A stretch of DNA of 6,457 nucleotides, taken from contig JBKHJZ010000179.1 in NCBI GenBank assembly GCA_046537875.1, forward strand, positions 1 to 6,457, read 5' to 3'. Shown here one piece after another: positions 3,556 to 6,457 of the stretch. Made by a program: the position numbers and the translations under genes. Within the stretch, counting starts at the first letter, position 1. Every line of letters begins with the position of its first letter. Below the pieces are notes generated by a model, which saw only the letters and a list, made by a program, of their open reading frames with translations, had not been told where the DNA came from and ran no database searches. The stretch is from JBKHJZ01 sp046537875 (lineage in GTDB: Bacteria > Actinomycetota > Acidimicrobiia > Acidimicrobiales > VFJN01).

Positions 3556-6072
3556 ATGCCGGCCTCACCGTCCCGCCGACCCGCCGCCCGGCGGAGGGCG
3601 ATCGTCGCTCTCACCGCGGTGGCCACGGCCGCAGGCGTCGCCACCGTGGGGGTGGCCGGCGCACCGGCCGCCGCCGGCCCCGGCCAAGGCGCCCGCCCGG
3701 ACGACACCATCACGGTCGAGGTGCTGTCGAGCCGCCCCGACCAGGTGTCCGGCGGCGACGCGCTGGTCCAGGTGACGGTTCCCCGCACCCTGCCGCCAAA
3801 CCAGGTGACGGTCGAGGTCGACGGTCGCGACGTCACCGACGCCTTCTCGTCCGACGACTCCTTCCCCGGTGACCCCCAGCGATCGCTGGTCGGCCTCGTC
3901 GACGGGCTCGACGAGGGCGAGAACACGCTGCGCGTCGAGCCCAACGGGCGGGGCCGGGGCCGGCCGTCGCCGGTCGAGCTCACGCTGGTCAACCATCCGA
4001 TCAGCGGACCCATCTTCTCCGGGCCGCAGCAGCAGCCCTTCGTGTGCACCACCGCCCGGGCCACCTTCGACGGCCGCAAGTTGCTCGGCCAACCGCTCGT
4101 CGACAACCAGGACGCCATCGGGATCCCCGTGGCGGCCGAGGAGCCCGACGGCAGCTACCCCCAGGACGGCCGGGGCTATCCCACCGCCGACGCCGACATC
4201 GTCGGCTGGAGCAAGGACTGCGCGGCCGACACGCGGATCGACTACGTGTACCGCACGACTGGTGGGCAGTTCCGGTGGCTCGACGATCCCTCGGGCCCGC
4301 TGCCCGCCGACATCGCCACCACGACCACCCTCGACGGCGAGACGGTGCCGTTCATCGTGCGGTGGGAGCGCCTCACCGTGAACCGCTTCATCGCCAGCGT
4401 GGCGATGCTGGCCCCGGCGGGCGAGGCCCACCCCACCGATCCCGACGACAGCCTGTGGAACCGGCGCCTGGTGTTCAGCTTCCAGGGCGGCGTGGCCATC
4501 GGCCACTTCCAGGGCACCACCAGCACCGGCGCGATGCTGCCGGCCGAGCTGCTCGGCGCCGGCTACGGCGTGATGTGGTCGAGCGGCACCCGCACCAGCA
4601 CCCACTACGACCTCGAGGTCGGGGGCGAGACCGCCATCATGCTCAAGGAGCACGTGGTCGAGACCCACGGTGTGCCGCGCTACACGGTGGGTGTCGGCGG
4701 GTCGGGCGGCGCCATCCAGCAGTACGTCTACGCCCAGAACCACCCGGGCCTGATCGACGCCGCGATCCCCCAGTACTCGTACTCCGACATGGTCACCCAG
4801 ACCATCCACGTCGGCGACTGCGAGCTGCTGGAGCACTACTTCGACGTGACGGACCGCTTCAACGACACCTGGAAGGACCCCGAGGTCCGCCAGGAGATCA
4901 TCGGGCTGAACGCCACGGACCATCCGAAGAACCTGTCGCAGGGCGAGATCACCCAGTGGAACAACCTCTACGCGCTGTACGACGCCTTCGGGTACCAGGT
5001 CATGGACCGCGACCCCGCGTCGCCCGCCCCGGCGCTCACCGAGTGCCGGCCCGGCTGGCTGGGGCTCACCCCACTCGTCCTCAACCCCACGTTCACCGAC
5101 GTCGATGACCTCGACAAGCTGGCCCAGGGCGCCGAGGGCGTCGAGTGGACCCACTGGGCCGACATGGTCAACGTCTACGGCACGGGTCCCGACGGCTTCG
5201 CGCTCGTGCCGTGGGACAACGTCGGCGTGCAGTACGGGCTGGAGGCGCTGCGCGACGGCACCATCACCCCCGAGGAGTTCCTCGACCTCAACGCCGCGGT
5301 CGGCGGCTGGAAGCAGCCGGCCGAGATGGTGCCGGAGGGGTTCCCGTTCGAGGGCCCGTTGACGCCCGAGAACTTCGACCCGTGGAGCTCGCGCAACATG
5401 AACCTCAGCCCCGACGGCGGCGCGACGCCCGCACCCCGGACCGAGGGCGACCTGGGCGCGGCCCGGCGGGTCTACGAGCACGGGATGCAGTTCCAGGGTG
5501 ACATCGACATCCCGGTCATCGACTGGCGCCACTACCTGGAGGACGAGCTGGACATGCACCACTCCCACCAGTCGTTCGCCACGCGCCAGCGCATGCTCGA
5601 TGCCGACGGCGACGCATCGAACCAGGTCATCTGGTTCACCGATGCCCGACCTGCGGTGGCGTTCGACCAGACGCCGATGGCGTTCGAGGTGATCGACGAG
5701 TGGATGGCCAACATCGAGGCCCACCCCGAGCGCAGCGTCGCGGAGAACAAGCCCGATCGGGCGGTCGACTCGTGCTTCGCCACCGACGGCAGCCTGATGG
5801 CGGCGGGTGACGATGTCTGGTCGGGGGTGCTCGACGACGGCCCCGAGGGCGCCTGCACCGAGCGCTTCGACATCTACTCGTCGTCCCGGCGGCAGGCCGG
5901 CGGGCCGTACGCGGGCGGTGTCTGGAAGTGCCAGCTCCGGCCGGTGGCCGACGCCATCGCCGCCGGCGTCTACGGCGACTGGGAGCCGACGCCGGCGGAG
6001 CAGGCCCGCCTGGAGGAGGTCTTCCCCGACGGCGTCTGCGACTTCTCCCTCCCCGACGCCGCCAAGCCGTAG
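3556..6072 (+). CDS. Exported DUF6351-type alpha/beta-hydrolase-like protein
   Basis: The 838-residue product starts with an export signal: arginines (RR at 7-8, RRR at 12-14), a hydrophobic core (about 15-36) and a likely cut after Ala-Ala-Ala (38-40). An Ig-like beta domain follows (about 50-145; TITVEVLSS, SGGDALVQV, VDGRDV, LVGLVDGL-EGENTL), then the NHPISGP-FSGPQQQPFVC transition and the main domain. The nucleophile-elbow-like VGVGGSGGAIQQ puts Ser383 as candidate nucleophile. Possible acid and His residues are Asp656 (PVIDWRHY) and His668, His669 or His671 (DMHHSHQSFATR); Asp696 and His723 are alternatives. The C-terminus carries KCQLRP and FPDGVCDF, which I associate with DUF6351. Eight cysteines (164, 222, 422, 497, 740, 767, 792, 828) could form four disulfides, fitting life outside the cytoplasm. 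It may be an esterase or other hydrolase; substrate unknown. It has its own promoter and ribosome-binding site. Family assignment is from memory of motifs. Confidence 0.85.
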   Translation: MPASPSRRPAARRRAIVALTAVATAAGVATVGVAGAPAAAGPGQGARPDDTITVEVLSSRPDQVSGGDALVQVTVPRTLPPNQVTVEVDGRDVTDAFSSDDSFPGDPQRSLVGLVDGLDEGENTLRVEPNGRGRGRPSPVELTLVNHPISGPIFSGPQQQPFVCTTARATFDGRKLLGQPLVDNQDAIGIPVAAEEPDGSYPQDGRGYPTADADIVGWSKDCAADTRIDYVYRTTGGQFRWLDDPSGPLPADIATTTTLDGETVPFIVRWERLTVNRFIASVAMLAPAGEAHPTDPDDSLWNRRLVFSFQGGVAIGHFQGTTSTGAMLPAELLGAGYGVMWSSGTRTSTHYDLEVGGETAIMLKEHVVETHGVPRYTVGVGGSGGAIQQYVYAQNHPGLIDAAIPQYSYSDMVTQTIHVGDCELLEHYFDVTDRFNDTWKDPEVRQEIIGLNATDHPKNLSQGEITQWNNLYALYDAFGYQVMDRDPASPAPALTECRPGWLGLTPLVLNPTFTDVDDLDKLAQGAEGVEWTHWADMVNVYGTGPDGFALVPWDNVGVQYGLEALRDGTITPEEFLDLNAAVGGWKQPAEMVPEGFPFEGPLTPENFDPWSSRNMNLSPDGGATPAPRTEGDLGAARRVYEHGMQFQGDIDIPVIDWRHYLEDELDMHHSHQSFATRQRMLDADGDASNQVIWFTDARPAVAFDQTPMAFEVIDEWMANIEAHPERSVAENKPDRAVDSCFATDGSLMAAGDDVWSGVLDDGPEGACTERFDIYSSSRRQAGGPYAGGVWKCQLRPVADAIAAGVYGDWEPTPAEQARLEEVFPDGVCDFSLPDAAKP

Positions 6073-6074
6073 GT

Positions 6075-6457
6075 GTGGGCCCCAGGACACGGACCCACCA
6101 GCCGCCGACGGGTGATGGCGAACCGCCGCCGGGCCCCCCGGGCGGCCCGGCGGCCGCGCCGTCGTCATCATGGTTGCGGCACGTGCGCGCCGACCGGCTC
6201 CCGATGGCGCTGGCCCGCGCGCACCGCCGCCTGCCGGTGGGCGGGCGGCTCGACCTGTCGCTCCTGCGCCGGTCACTGCCTGACCAGGCGACCGACGACG
6301 GCAATGGCGGCGAGGATCGGGACGTGACCGCAGTGGCGCACGTGCGCCCCGATGCTCTCGTGGATCTGCTGGTGGGCGCCGGGTTCACGGTGGACGAGGC
6401 GGGGGCCGGGTGGTCGACCGACGCCGAACCAGCCCGCTCCGGGCGTTCTGGCAGCGC
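6075..6457 (+). CDS. Partial ORF with methyltransferase-like segment, runs off the window
   Basis: One frame stays open from a GTG at 6075-6077, two bases after the preceding stop, to the window end (127 complete codons). Third positions are mostly G/C and the product from about residue 33 looks protein-like: WLRHVRADRLPMALARAHRR, LPVGGRLDLSLL, then a Gly/Asp-rich stretch, VAHVRPDALVDLLVGAGFTV and a Trp/Asp-rich end. This resembles the later half of a class I SAM-methyltransferase fold (the LPxAL-x2-xHRxLxxGG helix-strand and the LLxxAGF segment). The SAM-binding first half with its GxGxG loop has no room upstream. Residues 10-30 are Pro/Gly/Ala-rich and include an 11-bp hairpin in the DNA. 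The start is uncertain: GTG 6075, GTG 6183 or ATG 6204; none has a Shine-Dalgarno site or a -10 box. I recall such segments at the N-terminus of some actinobacterial DNA-glycosylase-type proteins, but nothing here shows that. Function unknown. Confidence 0.55.
   Translation, partial: MGPRTRTHQPPTGDGEPPPGPPGGPAAAPSSSWLRHVRADRLPMALARAHRRLPVGGRLDLSLLRRSLPDQATDDGNGGEDRDVTAVAHVRPDALVDLLVGAGFTVDEAGAGWSTDAEPARSGRSGS
6125..6154 (+). terminator. Strong 11-bp GC-only hairpin downstream of the DUF6351-type gene
   Basis: GCCGCCGGGCC (6125-6135) and GGCCCGGCGGC (6144-6154) are a perfect 11-bp inverted repeat with an 8-base loop, 52 bases after the stop codon of the exported protein. It is the strongest stem I find in the window and would suit a terminator, although no T-run follows. 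If the downstream gene starts at GTG 6075 the hairpin is inside its proline-rich coding start; if it starts at 6183 or 6204 the hairpin is intergenic. Confidence 0.4.

Noticed and set aside
3556..3675. Twin-arginine (Tat) export signal on the exported protein.
   Set aside because: Arginines are abundant (RR at 7-8, RRR at 12-14), but the residues after them (AIVAL) do not match the usual S/T-RR-x-F-L-K pattern. Sec export is at least as likely, so I left the route open.
2933..3775. A 280-residue + strand frame crossing the SDR end and the start of the exported gene.
   Set aside because: It is an out-of-frame shadow, rich in Arg/Gly/Pro, that crosses an intergenic promoter and overlaps two well-defined genes.
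3565..6276. A 903-residue open frame antisense to the DUF6351-type gene.
   Set aside because: Long antisense open frames are expected opposite strongly G/C-third-position genes. Its translation is low-complexity Val/Gly/Arg/His with no recognisable domain, while the + strand product has a signal peptide, ordered domains and a ribosome-binding site.
6073..6327. An 84-residue + strand frame after the DUF6351-type gene (GTG 6073).
   Set aside because: The translation is Arg/Ala/Trp-rich shadow sequence; the frame two bases over has better codon bias, protein-like content and stays open to the window edge.
1..6457. A defence system, biosynthetic cluster, mobile element, CRISPR array or RNA gene.
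   Set aside because: No transposase, integrase, nuclease, toxin-antitoxin pair, spaced repeats or tRNA-like fold was seen. The genes have separate promoters and unrelated families, so no multi-gene system is supported.

Overview
This is a GC-rich chromosomal stretch, roughly 70-75% G+C by eye, with strong G/C bias at third codon positions. The organism is most likely a high-GC actinobacterium. The probable coenzyme F420-dependent luciferase-like oxidoreductase, an SDR of a type common in actinobacteria, a DUF6351-type exported protein and many starts without Shine-Dalgarno sites all fit this. Class Acidimicrobiia is my best guess, from remembered resemblance rather than from any search.

Layout: the last 23 codons of an unidentified + strand gene (1-72) are followed by a 133-bp gap. 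Two minus-strand genes come next: a 64-residue orphan protein (206-400) and a YceH/DUF480-family winged-helix protein with a duplicated C-terminal coiled coil (568-1443). An 81-bp divergent promoter region then leads into three + strand genes: a luciferase-like monooxygenase-family oxidoreductase (1525-2511), a short-chain dehydrogenase/reductase (2628-3440) and a large exported DUF6351-type alpha/beta-hydrolase-like protein (3556-6072). A further + strand open frame (6075 to the window end) looks like part of a degenerate methyltransferase-type domain and runs off the edge. No gap exceeds 300 bases. I see no tRNA, rRNA, CRISPR array, insertion sequence or phage gene.

How the genes relate: each complete gene seems to have its own promoter and is separated from its neighbour by about 80-170 bp, so I do not read this as one operon or one dedicated system. 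Four genes (the small orphan, yceH, the luciferase-like gene and the SDR) have a TANNNT -10 box 7-9 bases before the ATG and no Shine-Dalgarno site. This points to leaderless mRNAs. The exported protein is the exception: it has a -35/17-bp/-10 promoter, a 5' leader of about 40 bases and a purine-rich ribosome-binding site.

I did not find a clearly new biological system. The items most worth a second look are the uniform leaderless architecture, the duplicated coil in YceH, the uncharacterised exported enzyme, and the truncated-looking methyltransferase-like frame at the right edge with a strong hairpin in its proline-rich start.
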